Notes: generated from the sequence alone by a model not told the origin. 23,681 nt of DNA from Prorocentrum cordatum (GCA_963575745.1 CAUYUJ010011289.1:1-23681); one strand, 5' to 3'; counted from the stretch's first letter, positions 9,126 through 18,800 are shown. Translations and numbers: made by a program.

Positions 9126-9404
9126 GACCTTGCTGGCAAGCAGGCGCACTCGAGGGCGCTGATCGAAGAGATCGCGTCCACGCCAGCGGCGGCAGCGGGC
9201 AGCTCCGGATCTTCTTCTTCGCGGCCAAAGGCGACAGTACCGCCTCTCATCGAAATCATCGATGAGGCCCCGTCTGTCGGTGCCTCGGCCGCCAAGAAGA
9301 CGCCGGAGAACCTGGCCAGGCTTCCCCCCAAGCTGCGGGAGAAGCTGCGCGACAAGGCAAGCCAGCCACCAGTGAGCGATTCAGAAGAGCAGGGGGCGTC
9401 TTAA
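9126..9404 (+). CDS. Probable exon C of the host gene (disordered C-terminal part)
   Basis: It follows an acceptor-like CGGCGTTGCAG|GAC. The frame begins DLAGKQAHSRALIEEIAS and continues through an Ala/Ser-rich linker, PPLIEIIDEAPS and ENLARLPPKLREKLRDK to a stop at 9402-9404. Codons are strongly G/C-ending. Joining phase 0 to exon B gives TWPALQ-DLAGKQAHS without breaking the helix pattern. Alternatives: the exon may start at 9103 after TTATGCCCAG, or it may end at 9371 before GTGAGC (a strong donor) and splice to about 9743. The product is likely intrinsically disordered with short helices. Function unknown. Confidence 0.5.
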   Translation, partial: DLAGKQAHSRALIEEIASTPAAAAGSSGSSSSRPKATVPPLIEIIDEAPSVGASAAKKTPENLARLPPKLREKLRDKASQPPVSDSEEQGAS

Positions 9405-9411
9405 CGGACGG

Positions 9412-9723
9412 TGGCGCGTAAGCTGTCCGCGTGAGGTCGTGCCGCGCTGGCGGACTGCGTTAGCCACCGCGTACAGTAAGGTCGCCATGCAATCTCCTTA
9501 GCTGCCCTGGCACGCCCGTTTTGAAACGCAACACGTGCCGTGCTCAAAACACACGTGCTAACAGTTAACACGCTGCCTGTTAACTAACTCAACGTCGTGG
9601 CCCACCTTTCGGCGAACGCATCGCGCCGATCGTACGCTTTCGATCTGCGTGCTGAGCTCTGTGTCAACACGCTACGGGTTGCGTGTCATCTCGCGTAAAA
9701 TTAGTTCCCTTCTGTCGCTCAAG
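9412..9723 (+). repeat. Interspersed repeat, copy 2 (~310 bp)
   Basis: Diverged partner of 8134-8482 in the same orientation, starting TGGCGCGTAAGCTG just after the stop of exon C and ending TTCTGTCGCTCAAG. Both copies end at an AG in the same relative position. Copy 2 lacks about 30 bases near its start and has an extra GTTAACA-type insertion at about 9560. Confidence 0.85.
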
Positions 9724-9742
9724 CCGGGGAGCTGTGCTGCAG

Positions 9743-9810
9743 CACCACTCCCTGGCCCAGAAAAAGAGCGCATCGGCCTCGGCGCCCCTCTCCAAGAGGC
9801 CGTCGATGTG
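9743..9810 (+). CDS. Possible small exon D, unknown
   Basis: After GAGCTGTGCTGCAG the frame encodes HHSLAQKKSASASAPLSKRP with uniformly G/C-ending codons. A GTGCGA donor-like sequence follows at about 9808. If exon C ends at 9371, this would continue it in phase. The call is weak: it is short, low-complexity and has no homology support. Confidence 0.25.
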
Positions 9811-9954
9811 CGATCCCAGACGTCCGACGTGTTGGTTGCGTCAGTGCGGGGTCCCCGCGGAAGGCCCAGCCACCTCTCCTGGGCCAGTTTCTCATTCGGC
9901 CAGGGCCGTTTCTTGACGGTCCCAGGGGCCCAACGAGGAGATTCGGTCTCTGCA

Positions 9955-10145
9955 CAACCCGAACAACACTCCACAACCGAGACAGGTCACTCCACAACCA
10001 GCACAGGATCGAATTCCATGGCTTGCTTTTGAAAGCGACCACTCTGCAACCAGAACAGCCCACCTCACAACCAGAACGACCACTTCACAACCCAGCCCAG
10101 GCGGGGCTCTCTGCAACCATAGAGACCACTTTACACAACCAGCCT
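9955..10145 (+). repeat. Degenerate minisatellite, CAC(T)nCACAACCAG type
   Basis: Irregular copies of CACTNCACAACCAGNNCAG-like units recur every ~20-35 bases (for example near 9967, 9991, 10042, 10069, 10085 and 10128). The complementary motif CTGGTTGTAAAGTG forms a separate array at 11825-11945. Confidence 0.65.
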
Positions 10146-10147
10146 TC

Positions 10148-10440
10148 AGAAGCGCGGGAGCGCTCTGCAGAGGCTTCTGAGGCCCCGGAGCGCCTGCCTG
10201 AGCGCCCTGCAGAGGCTCCTGAGCGCCTGAGCGTTCTGCAGAGGCTTCCGAGCGCTCGGGCGCTTTGCAGAGACTTCTGAGCGCCCGACCGCCCTGCAGA
10301 CGCTCTTGTGGCTTCTTAGCGCCTGAGCGTTCTGCAGAGGCTCCTGAGCGCCGGAGCGCTCTGTGGAGGCTTCTGAGGTTCTGAGCGCCTGAGCGCCGTG
10401 CCGATACCTTTGAGGCTCCTGGGCGCTTGCGTGATCTGCA
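10148..10440 (+). repeat. Minisatellite, ~33-36 bp unit (GAGCGCTCTGCAGAGGCTTC)
   Basis: At least seven imperfect units of GAGCGC(T/C)CTGCAGAGGCT(T/C)CTGAG with a variable CGCCTGAGCGCC spacer. Long antisense open frames over it are repeat products. Confidence 0.85.
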
Positions 10441-10552
10441 GAGGTCCCTGAGGATACGGATGAGAAGGGGGCGGAGGAGGGGGGCCGTTTTGCGGCTGCT
10501 ACTGCCGAGATGTTGCTCTCCGGGGCTTTTGGAGGGCCTCTTGGGCAAATTT

Positions 10553-11030
10553 TGCCAACTACTTCTTGGCCGCGTGTCCGCCCTCCTGGGTACGCATGCT
10601 TCCGCGAAGGTGCAAACAACAGGGTATTCTATTGCCACAAGGTGAGGCGCGAGGGCAAAACATGTCTGCAGGGCACAAACAAAGACAACTTGAAATCCGC
10701 ATGCATTGGCTAGAATTGAATCAACGATGTCTTGTGCACATTGCCTGCCTCCTGGGTACGCATGCTTCCGTATTGCCCACATTTGAAATTTCCATGTAAT
10801 GTTCAGAGATTACCAATGATTTCTTGGCGACGTGTCCGCTTTCCTGGGTACGCATGTTTCCTTACATGCGAAGCCATACGCTTTTGTTTTTGCCGGACGA
10901 TGGGGCTCAAGGGCAACACATGTCTATGATGCACAAACACTTCTTGAAATCCACATGTATTGGCCAGAATTTGACCAACGATTTCTTGGCGACATTTCCG
11001 CTCTCCTGGGGGCGCGCGTGCTCCTTTGTG
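10553..11030 (+). repeat. Tandem duplication, ~270 bp period, with extra partial copies
   Basis: The block TTCTTGGCCGCGTGTCCGCC followed by CTGGGTACGCATGCTTCC (about 10562) and its downstream part (ACATGTCT, GCACAAAC, CTTGAAATCCGCATGCATTG at about 10663-10712) recur at about 10830 and 10917-10962. Partial copies of the CCTGGGTACGCATG module are at 10750 and 10980-11020 (diverged). No ORF is conserved across units. Confidence 0.75.
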
Positions 11031-11159
11031 TCTTTTGCGGCGAACGCTCTAAAACAAGCAATATGTTCAGGCAGAGGTTCTGAGTTCTGAGGCTCCAATA
11101 TTAAGATGTAGACTTAGGGCATAGATGTAAACAAAGGCGTCAACCGCGAAGGCCTGTCA

Positions 11160-11720
11160 CCAGCCTGTAGCAGGAGGATCCCGATTGGATTTCACTTGGG
11201 TTTCACTCGCTCCTTTTGGATACCACAAGGATAACAGTAGGACGCCAATCGGGGTACCGTATGACTCAGAAAGAACAGCTTCTTGCCGTGATGGGAACAT
11301 TATATGCTCGTACGGATCGCAAAGGCAGGAGTCCGATTGGATTCCAGCGCGATTTCCTTCGTATTCGCCCACATGGTTTCGATGGGATTCCAAGAGAAGC
11401 GGTGCCTAGTGTTTTCGAACGAGAACCCGGAAAAAGATCCCACCAGGTTTCCATATAGTACCCTAGTGCGTTTCCTGCAGCATTCCAATACGAACGTTGT
11501 TCGATTGTAATCCAATGGGGCTCCCGACCGGTTTCCATTAGGAAGGGCCCCACCGATCGGTTTCCAATAGGACAGTCGTAGGCCCCATAGCGAGGAATCT
11601 TGTTGGATACCAATGCAATTCATCCAGTGCCAATAGGATCCCAGTGGGAAGGGGTCCGCTAGATTCCAATGAAATTCATTTGGGATCCCATTAGGAACCC
11701 GCCACTTCACAGGTTCTCGA
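11160..11720. repeat. Degenerate repeat rich in GATTCCAAT / GGTTTCCAATAGGA motifs
   Basis: Irregularly spaced relatives of GATTGGATTYCA and GGTTTCCAATAGGA in both orientations (for example at 11173, 11332, 11530, 11556, 11627 and 11658). It looks like an old, decayed minisatellite. The long antisense ORF across it has no protein-like features. Confidence 0.5.
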
Positions 11721-11824
11721 TTCGGAGGCGTCACTTTACGACCAACACGCTTCAGAGATCGAGTTGTCTCCCTTACGTGGGCCAACGGATATTTCGCAAA
11801 TGGTAGAACATGTTTCTGTTTTGT

Positions 11825-11945
11825 GCGTTTACTTGCCTGGTTGTACAAAGGGCTGGTTGTAAAGTGCCATTGTGGGAAAACCCATTCTGGTTGTAAGCTG
11901 CCCCATCTAGGTGCAAAGTGGCCGCTCTGGTTGGAATGTGACCCG
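11825..11945 (-). repeat. CTGGTTGTAAAGTG array (complement of the 9955 array)
   Basis: Copies at about 11827, 11849, 11887 and 11926 read CTGGTTGTA(A)A(A)GTG, the reverse complement of the CACTTTACAACCAG units at 9955-10145. A further relative is at about 11730. The stretch 11950-12240 shows nothing else I can support. Confidence 0.55.
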
Positions 11946-12239
11946 CACGCGCCCAACCAGGGTCCCGGCCACCACATTTCCCGTCGGCTTTTTTGCTCTT
12001 CGGCGCGCGACGCGAGCATTCTTGGAATGGAAAAATCTTGACGAACCACGATTAGAACCCTGGACTAAACCCTATACTTCTGCGGCTTTCTGCGGGCGGG
12101 ATCGATCTGTGAGGGTCCCCGGGCGCGAAACAAGGCAACATCGCCTCCTGTGAAACAAATGCGACGCCACGATCCAGAAGGGGTTCCCGGGGTGGGGGAA
12201 ATCAAAAGCGCAGCTCCCTAGGACGTGTTTGGCTAGAAC

Positions 12240-12808
12240 GAGGAGGATGGAGATATGGAAAAGGAGCAGGAGGAGAAGGACGAGGAGGAGGAGGAAGAGG
12301 GGGACGAGGATCAGAACGAGGCGGAGGAGGAGGAGGAGGAGGCGGAGGAAGAGGAGGAGGCGGAGGCGAATGCGGAGGCGGAGGCGGAGACGGAGAAGAG
12401 GCTGAGGAAAAGGAGGGAGGAGGAGGGCGGAGGAGGAGGCGGAGGACAAAGAGGAGGAGGAGGAGGAGGGATGAGGATGACGATGAGGATGAGGAGGAGG
12501 CTGAGGGAGGAGGATGAGGATGGGATGAGGATGGGAACGAGGAAAGGCAGGAGGAGGGAGGAGGAGGGAGGAGGAGGAGGAGGAGGAGGAGGAGGACGGA
12601 GGACGGAGGAGGAGGAGGGAGGAGGAGCGAGGAGGAGGAGGAGGAGGAGGAGGAAGGAGGAGGAGGGAGGAGGAGGAGGAGGAGGGGCGGAGGAGGATGA
12701 GGAGGAGTAGGAGAAGGAGGAGGAGGAGGGAGGAAGATGAGGAGGGGGAGGAGGAGGAGGAAGAGGAGAGGGAGGCTGAGGAGAAGGAGGAGGAGGAGGA
12801 GGAGGAGG
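12240..12808. repeat. (GGA)n polypurine array
   Basis: GGA/GAG triplets on the + strand with GAT and GGC interruptions, increasingly pure after 12540, merging into the GAT array. The open frames encode only Glu/Gly/Arg. Confidence 0.95.
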
Positions 12809-12817
12809 GATGATGGC

Positions 12818-12863
<46 letters not shown>

Positions 12864-13110
12864 GTGTTAATGATGATGATGATGATGATGGTGATGATGA
12901 TGCTGATGATCATGATGGTGATGCAGATCGTGATGACGATATTCATGATGATGCTGATGATGATGCTGGTGATGGTACTGATGATGCTGATGATGATGAT
13001 GCTGATGCGGATCATGATGCTGATGCGGATGATGATGATGATGATGCTGATGATGATGATGGTGGTGATGTTGATGATGATGATGATGATGATGACGATG
13101 ATGATGATGA

Positions 13111-13145
<35 letters not shown>

Positions 13146-13260
13146 ACGGTGGCGACGATGATGCTGATGATGATGATGATGGTGGTGGTGGTGATGATGA
13201 TGATGATGCTGATGCTGTTGCTGATGATGCTGAAGATGATTATGCTGATGATGATGATGA
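12806..13260. repeat. (GAT)n microsatellite, left flank of the retroelement
   Basis: GAT triplets with scattered GCT, GGT and GAC variants, in register for about 455 bases. It ends at 13260, directly at the A1 repeat, and continues as GCTGATGATGAT at 23661, so the element interrupts one array. The Asp and Met open frames are not genes. Confidence 0.95.
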
Positions 13261-13315
13261 TGCCTCTTCTATTCTCTGTGAGCAAGCTCCTGCTGTCTCC
13301 GCAGCTTCTCTGCCC
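13261..13315 (+). repeat. Split direct repeat A1 (left terminus)
   Basis: 55 bases starting TGCCTCTTCTATTCTCTGTG, identical to A2 at 23513-23567. It begins exactly where the GAT array stops. It contains a weak hairpin (AAGCT...AGCTT, with GCTG/CAGC inside). The first ORF starts 35 bases after it, so A1 probably also lies in or near the 5' untranslated leader. Confidence 0.95.
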
Positions 13316-13350
13316 AAGTGCCCCCCGTCGGCCGCGCGTGCGGGCGCCTT

Positions 13351-13878
13351 ATGCAGGCGGTCGCACAAGCGGCTCTCCAGGGCGCTGGGGAGATTTTGTT
13401 CAGGGGGGGGCTGCGGGCCGCGCTCTACGAGCGGCTCGTGGCTGCCCCCCTCTCTGTGCTTCAGGACCAGGGGCCTCCATCGCCTGCCTGGTCCATCCAG
13501 CAGGCGGACTCGTCCGAGGGTGAGGGGGCCTCCTGCCCTCTCCCTTCGGCGGGTTCCACCTGCCCCACCGTCTGCCTCGGGCTGGCGGTGGACCTGAGCG
13601 GCGGGGTCTCTCCCTGGCTGCTCAGCACGGTCGCCGCCCTCCTCTGGGTGACGGCCGCTTGCAGCGCCTGCGCGGGCTGCTGCCTCGGGCTGCTGGGCCC
13701 GTGCGTGTGGCGGAGGCTCTGGCCCTCCGCCTGGCCGCGCGGCGCGGTTCCTGCTTCCCCTGAGCAGGACCGCCGTGCGGCGCGAGCGCTGGCCTACGGG
13801 GTTCCGCCTCGACCTCAAGCGCTCGAGCGGGCAGACGCCCAGCGTGCGGGCGGCGGCCTCCACGGCGGCGCCCATTGA
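13351..13878 (+). CDS. Small Cys-rich single-pass membrane protein, first ORF of the retroelement (175 aa)
   Basis: The first ATG after A1 opens a 175-codon frame. Residues 1-40 are helical (MQAVAQAALQGAGEILFRGG), 41-88 are a Ser/Pro/Gly region with CPLPSAGSTCPTVC, about 89-118 are a hydrophobic segment (WLLSTVAALLWVTAACSACAG) suited to one membrane pass, and the rest is an Arg/Pro-rich tail. The stop TGA (13876-13878) shares its last base with the ATG of the next ORF (TGATG). The GC-rich codons match the rest of the element. No family is recognised. It could be an accessory membrane protein or the N-terminal part of a gag precursor now separated by frame. A G8 run at about 13403-13410 is a possible slippage point. 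That it is expressed is inferred. Confidence 0.5.
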   Translation: MQAVAQAALQGAGEILFRGGLRAALYERLVAAPLSVLQDQGPPSPAWSIQQADSSEGEGASCPLPSAGSTCPTVCLGLAVDLSGGVSPWLLSTVAALLWVTAACSACAGCCLGLLGPCVWRRLWPSAWPRGAVPASPEQDRRAARALAYGVPPRPQALERADAQRAGGGLHGGAH

Positions 13879-14105
13879 TGGCGGAGCTGCCACCAGTTGG
13901 CGGAGGGCCCCTTTGGCCCGAGCTCTACCCTTTCGCTGCGCCCACGGCGCGCGACTACGCACGATGGCGCCTAGACGACGGCGACACCAGCTGGGCGGCT
14001 ATCCCCCTCGCCTCTCGAGAAGGGGGCATCCTGCTGGCCCTGCCTGGTGCCTTTCGCTCTACGGCGGAGCTCGAGGCTGCCGAGGCGGATGGCTTTGCTG
14101 GATGA
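13878..14105 (+). CDS. Short ORF encoding a gag N-terminal-like segment (75 aa)
   Basis: It starts at the ATG overlapping the previous stop (TGATG) and encodes MAELPPVGGGPLWPELYPF, RDYARWRLDDGDTSWAAIPL and GGILLALPGAFRSTAELEAA, ending ADGFAG. Its TGA (14103-14105) overlaps the next ATG as ATGA (14102). The GGILLALP...EAEADGF pattern resembles the start of dinoflagellate gag-like proteins as I recall them, where it continues directly into the sequence found here in the next frame. So this may be the N-terminus of the gag protein, separated by a -1 shift that is either coupled translation, programmed frameshifting or a 1-base indel. No slippery heptamer is evident at the junction. Confidence 0.55.
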   Translation: MAELPPVGGGPLWPELYPFAAPTARDYARWRLDDGDTSWAAIPLASREGGILLALPGAFRSTAELEAAEADGFAG

Positions 14106-15817
14106 TAGGCCCCTTCCAGCTAGTGGACGTTCAGCTCCAGGGGGCCGCTTCCCGGCCGCTCGCCACTACCGCATCCGTCCTCGTTATAGATATCGAGGTT
14201 GCCGAGCTCGAGCTCGAGTCGCTGTACCCTCTAGAGGTCGGCGACGACGCAGGCATCATTCCCTTCGCCGAGGTGCGCAGCCGCGTCTATTGGCCGCATC
14301 CTTCGGGGGTTCGGGTGCTTCGCGAGGGCTACGCTCGTTTGCACGGCGCCCCGCCTACCGCAGGGGAAGAGCCTCTCCCAGGGGCCGATCGGGCTACCCC
14401 CTATCACTCTGCCGACGAGATGGAGGAGCCCGAGGGGTTCGCGGCCGACGGGGAAGCCGACCGCGCGGCCCCAAGTGCGCGAGCCCCCGCGGTCGCTGGA
14501 GCGCCGCGCGGCCCGCCCGCCAAGCGCGCTGGCGCCGCCGCGCCGCCACGGGTCGCGGGTCCTGCTCCGATTGCTCCTGGTGCTCCTGCGGCGTCTCTGG
14601 ACGACGGGGCTCCCATGACCCGCGCCGAGGTAGCTGCCGAAATGCGCGCCTTGCTTGCAGCCCACGCGGCCTCCACGATGGTCGGCGGACCCGAGCCGCT
14701 GGGCCCCGCTCCGACTGCCCGGAGCGCTCGGCCCGAGGTGCCTCAGCTTTTCAGCGGCGAGGCGGCGCGCCTCGGGCTGGATCCTGTGGGGATCGAGGCC
14801 GTCTTGTCCCACGCGCCCGTGGCCCCACAGCGGGTCTCCGCGCGCCCCAAGGGACCCACCTCCGCGCTGGTCTCGGCGTGGGAGAAGGCGCGCTCTCTTG
14901 CTGTCCCTCGGGCCCCTTCGTCCGCTTTCGGACCGATGGGCCCCCCGCCGCCGCCTGGGCTAGCCCATCCCGCTGCGGTCGACGGCTTTGCCGAGGCGGG
15001 CGGCGCCGACGGGTTAGAGCCGCCCCTTGCGGCCAATCCGACGGACTTCAGCCTCATGCTTCAGTGCCTGCACCAGTCCCTTTCATTGCAGCAGGGGCGG
15101 GGCCATCGCCCAGCCTTCCACCCGCTTCTGGGGACCCTGAGCGACCAAGCTCAATCTCCGCCCGCGACCTCAGGCGACCCCGCGCACGCATCGGCTCAGA
15201 TGGGGGGAATCGCTCGGAGGCGCGAGTGGCAACAAGTGCTGATGCAGCACGGCCCCGACGTGCGAGGACTGATGAAGGAGAATTTGGCCCGCGTTCTGGG
15301 CGTGGAAGTCAGCGCCGTGACCCCCATGGCCATGCATCAGTACTTTCGCGAGCACAGCCCCCTCGGGGCTCAGCCGTCGACGCACGAGTTGTTGACGCAT
15401 TTTGCCTTCCTCAGCGCCGAGCTGTGGCGGGCCTGCGAGGAGGGCAACCCCGAGAGGGTCCAGACCTTGCTGACTTGCCAGTGCATGTTCATCGACCAGT
15501 TGGCGGGGGACCGCGGCTACCTCGAGGCCGCTTGGTTCCTCACGGGGCTGGAGCCTCCCCCGTGTCGCGTGACCAGTCGTCACACGGAGCGCGAGGCCCA
15601 GACCCCGTTTTCACCCCTAGTGGATCCTCGCTGGCTGTCGGCGCAGGGCGAATACATGAAGGAGCTGCAAGCATTTCGGGCGCGCCTCGACGCCGAGCGC
15701 GCCGTCGCGCTTCCCAAGCATCCACCTCATCAGCCCAAGCAGCCCAAGGTTTCAAAGCCCCCCTTCAAGTCTCAGGGTGCTCCCAAGGCCCCGAAGGCGG
15801 TGCCCAAGAAGGACTGA
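14102..15817 (+). CDS. Gag-like protein of the retroelement (571 aa)
   Basis: I chose the ATG in the ATGA overlap at 14102. The frame is open further upstream, but there it is out of register with the better-coding ORFs. Residues 1-110 form a mixed domain (VIDIEVAELELESLYPLEVG, RVYWPHPSGVRVLREGYARL). 111-365 are Ala/Pro-rich and disordered. About 372-535 form a helical domain (FREHSPLGAQPSTHELLTHF, ELWRACEEGNPERVQTLLTC, AAWFLTGLEPPP, FSPLVDPRWLSAQGEYMKEL). 538-571 are a Lys/Pro-rich basic tail likely to bind nucleic acid. No CCHC zinc knuckle is visible. The helical block resembles the gag-like domain of dinoflagellate DIRS-type elements (recalled, not searched). Expected role: RNA packaging. 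The stop TGA is followed after 2 bases by the ATG of RT-RNase H. Confidence 0.75.
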   Translation: MIGPFQLVDVQLQGAASRPLATTASVLVIDIEVAELELESLYPLEVGDDAGIIPFAEVRSRVYWPHPSGVRVLREGYARLHGAPPTAGEEPLPGADRATPYHSADEMEEPEGFAADGEADRAAPSARAPAVAGAPRGPPAKRAGAAAPPRVAGPAPIAPGAPAASLDDGAPMTRAEVAAEMRALLAAHAASTMVGGPEPLGPAPTARSARPEVPQLFSGEAARLGLDPVGIEAVLSHAPVAPQRVSARPKGPTSALVSAWEKARSLAVPRAPSSAFGPMGPPPPPGLAHPAAVDGFAEAGGADGLEPPLAANPTDFSLMLQCLHQSLSLQQGRGHRPAFHPLLGTLSDQAQSPPATSGDPAHASAQMGGIARRREWQQVLMQHGPDVRGLMKENLARVLGVEVSAVTPMAMHQYFREHSPLGAQPSTHELLTHFAFLSAELWRACEEGNPERVQTLLTCQCMFIDQLAGDRGYLEAAWFLTGLEPPPCRVTSRHTEREAQTPFSPLVDPRWLSAQGEYMKELQAFRARLDAERAVALPKHPPHQPKQPKVSKPPFKSQGAPKAPKAVPKKD

Positions 15818-15819
15818 AG

Positions 15820-18800
15820 ATGTCCTTGGCGCCCGCCTTCGTGGAGGGGGGGCCTTCGCGTGGCCGAGGTGCGCCGCCGCAGACAGTCTGCACCGACGCT
15901 GCTACGGTTGCTAGGCGTGTTTGGGCGCAGCGAGGGCGTGAGGGTAGGAATGCGCTCCTCCAGCGATGCTGTTGCGGCCCCGCAGGGAGGAGTACGTTCC
16001 GCCACCACGCCCCCCGCTCTGCTCCGAACCGCTCCTCGGATCCATTCGGCCATTTTGGCCGTCGCCTGCCTCAGTCGAGCGCTCCCTCCATGGGGCCTGC
16101 AGCCCCTGAGGTTGGTGTTCTTGCTGGTGCTTGTTCTCCTTCAAGCACCCCTGCTGCTCTTGCCAACGTCGCGCCATTCGTCGCTGACTTGTCTGCCTTG
16201 CTGCGCCTGTTTCCAGGCGCGAACATTGATATCACCCACTGGGCGGCAGCGCTGTCCCAGGTTGGGATGGGTGCTCGATGTTCTCTTGGATCTTTCTCCC
16301 GCTCATCAATGCGTGCAATGGACAGGGACGACCCGTACCTTTTGGGGCCGCCTCCCCGCGATCCTTGGCCGTGCCCGCCTGCTCCACCTCTTGGTCCCCC
16401 GCCTGACGGCTTGTCGGCGAGGCGCAGGGAGCGCTGGAGATTGCGGCGCGCGGCGCGGACGCTCGCGCAGTATTCTGTTATTGCGTTGAACTGGCTCACT
16501 TTGGGTCATCCTAGCCTCGCTCCCGCCGAGGCTCGCGTCCGCGCCACGGTCTCGCCCTGCCAGGAGGGCGTCCGCACCCGTATCGAACGGTTGTGTCGGA
16601 TCGCAGTTCGCCTTGCCCGTGGCGGCAAGAGCGACTTAGGTCGAGCCTTCGCCAAGTTCGACTCTACTGAGGTCTCGCTCCATGGCCTGGCCACCCATGT
16701 TGCAGCTTTGGAGGCCTCCTTCACCTCCTCTTCTTCCGTGCCCGCCCCCATGCGGCACTGCCCGACCAGCGCTCCTTCCGTGCCTGGTTCGCTGGCGTCT
16801 GCGGCGGCTTGGGACTCCACCCAGGTCGAGCCCTTTGATTTAAAAGTCAGGGCGTCTCGCATCAAGTGGGATTATTCGCCAGAGTTTGATCCCATTCCAT
16901 TTCTCTCTGACGCTCGAGTCCGCGAAGCGTTCATCAATCCTGAGGAGATGCGGCTCCCGGCATCAGAGTGGCCTGCTGGCCAAAAGGGGGCGCGTGTCCA
17001 TATGGACCGCGCCGAGCTGTGGGCCCTACTCCAGAAGTGGGATGCCTGCGGCGCCCTGTACCTGACTCCTGCTTCGGACCTCGCCTGGGATGAAGCCTGC
17101 GGAGCTTTCAGGGTACCGAAAGACAGCGACTTCGACAGGTTGATCCTGAACCCAACGGTCGTGAACAGCCGCTGTGCCTCAATCTCGTCCAGCACCCAGC
17201 GCCTTGGCCAGGGCTTCCTGCTGTGCCGTTTGGGGCTGGCGCCTGGGGAGTGGCTGGCAGTTTCTTGCGACGACCTACGGGAGTTTTACTACACTTTCCG
17301 CGTTCCTCCCGCGCGCGCCAGGCGTAACGCCCTGCGCGTTCGTCTGCCATCATCCCGCTTCAAGGCCTTTCGAGCCTGGCGCCCCGAGCTCGAAGGTGTG
17401 GACGTCGCGCCTTGCCTCAATGCTCTAGCGATGGGCGACAACATGGCGGTGGAGATTGCCAACTCTGCACATGAAGGCGTCTTGCACAGCTTCGGGGCCT
17501 TGCGGCCTCACGAGCAGGTTGTCCACCGCTCGCCCTTCCCGCGGGGACCGTTTGTCGAGATGCTGAATATTGATGACCATACAGGTTTTCAGAAGCTCTC
17601 GTGGCATGGCTCCGCTCCTCGCCCCGACGACCCCTGTCGTCGTGATCGTGAGGTCTTCGCCGCCTGCGATGCAGGCTACCCGCGCGTGGGCCTGATTCAG
17701 CATCCAGGCAAGCGCGCGCGCGGCGAATCGCACAAGGTGGTGGTGGGCGCCGAGGTGGAAGGGCGCATAGGCATCGTCTGCGCTCCTCTAGTGCGGACGG
17801 TGGCCTTGTGCAGGCTGACCCTGATCCTAATCTACCTCGGCATCACCACACGCTCTCTGTTAGCCTCTCTTGTGGGCTGCTGGGTCCAGGTCTTCCTCTA
17901 TCGCCGTCCGATGCTCGCCATCTTCACGCACGTCTACGACTTCCTGTCGCGTCTGGCGACCGAGGAGGGCATTGAATACGACCTGCCTCCTTATGTTCGC
18001 GACGAGCTTTTGGCCTGCACCTTTTTAGCCTTTACGGCTATAACCGACCTTCGGGCGCAGCCTTGCCCCGAGGTGTTCGGTACGGACGCGTCTCTCGGCT
18101 GGGGGGGCGTTGTCCGCGCTCCTATCAGCCCGCAGCTCTCCGCCGAGCTGTGGCGCAGATCGGAGCACGGGGGGTGGCACACGATCCTGCACAATCGGAG
18201 CCTCCTCGCCGTACTCAGCCGCGGCGTGCCCTTGGGCCCTGAGCTCACCCAACTGCATCACGACCTGGGGCTCCCGTCTCTTGAGCCCCCCGTCGCGCCG
18301 CGTTGGGTCACCGAGCTATCAGAGGCGCTGCGCTTTCGGCTCGCGTACAAATGGGAGTTTCGCATGCCCCGTCACATCAATATCCTTGAGACAACGGTGT
18401 ATAAGAGTTTGTGCAAGTATTGCTGTATTCGCCTCCCTGACTCTCGTATCCCCGTTCTCTTGGATTCAAAAGTGGCTTTGGGCGCGACCGCGCACGGGCG
18501 CAGTAGCTCTCCCGGTCTATCTCACGTTCTTTCGACCACTTTGCCCTATGTGATAGGAGGAGGTTTATATATGGGAGGCATGTACGTGCCTACGGACGTG
18601 CACAGGGCCGACGACCCCACGCGGAACCGTGCGGTGAGGCCCCCGTCCCGTGACCCTCCCGCCTGGTTAGTTGAAGCAGAGAGAGGAGAATTTACTCGCT
18701 TTGATTGCATTGCGTACGCCGACTCCCGCTCGTCATTCCCTACTTGTCTCTGGGGCCGATTTGTTGCGCAGCTTGTGGCTCGAGGCCCCGAGGGGCTGCT

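Noticed and set aside
12737-13597. Asp-rich open frame running from the GAT array into the retroelement
   Set aside because: A chance fusion of microsatellite and element frames; it crosses the A1 boundary.
13775-14101. Upstream extension of the gag-like frame
   Set aside because: In this interval frames 1 and 3 hold the better protein-like sequences; the gag frame becomes convincing only from about 14102.
14047-15819. Upstream extension of the RT-RNase H frame through the gag gene
   Set aside because: It is the Arg/Gly/Ser-rich shadow of gag; the real start fits the ATG two bases after the gag stop.
15860-16489. Alternative-frame ORF with a hydrophobic stretch over the RT N-terminus
   Set aside because: No ATG at its beginning (GTG), and it overlaps the continuous RT-RNase H frame; only the 50-bp repeat inside it was kept as an observation.
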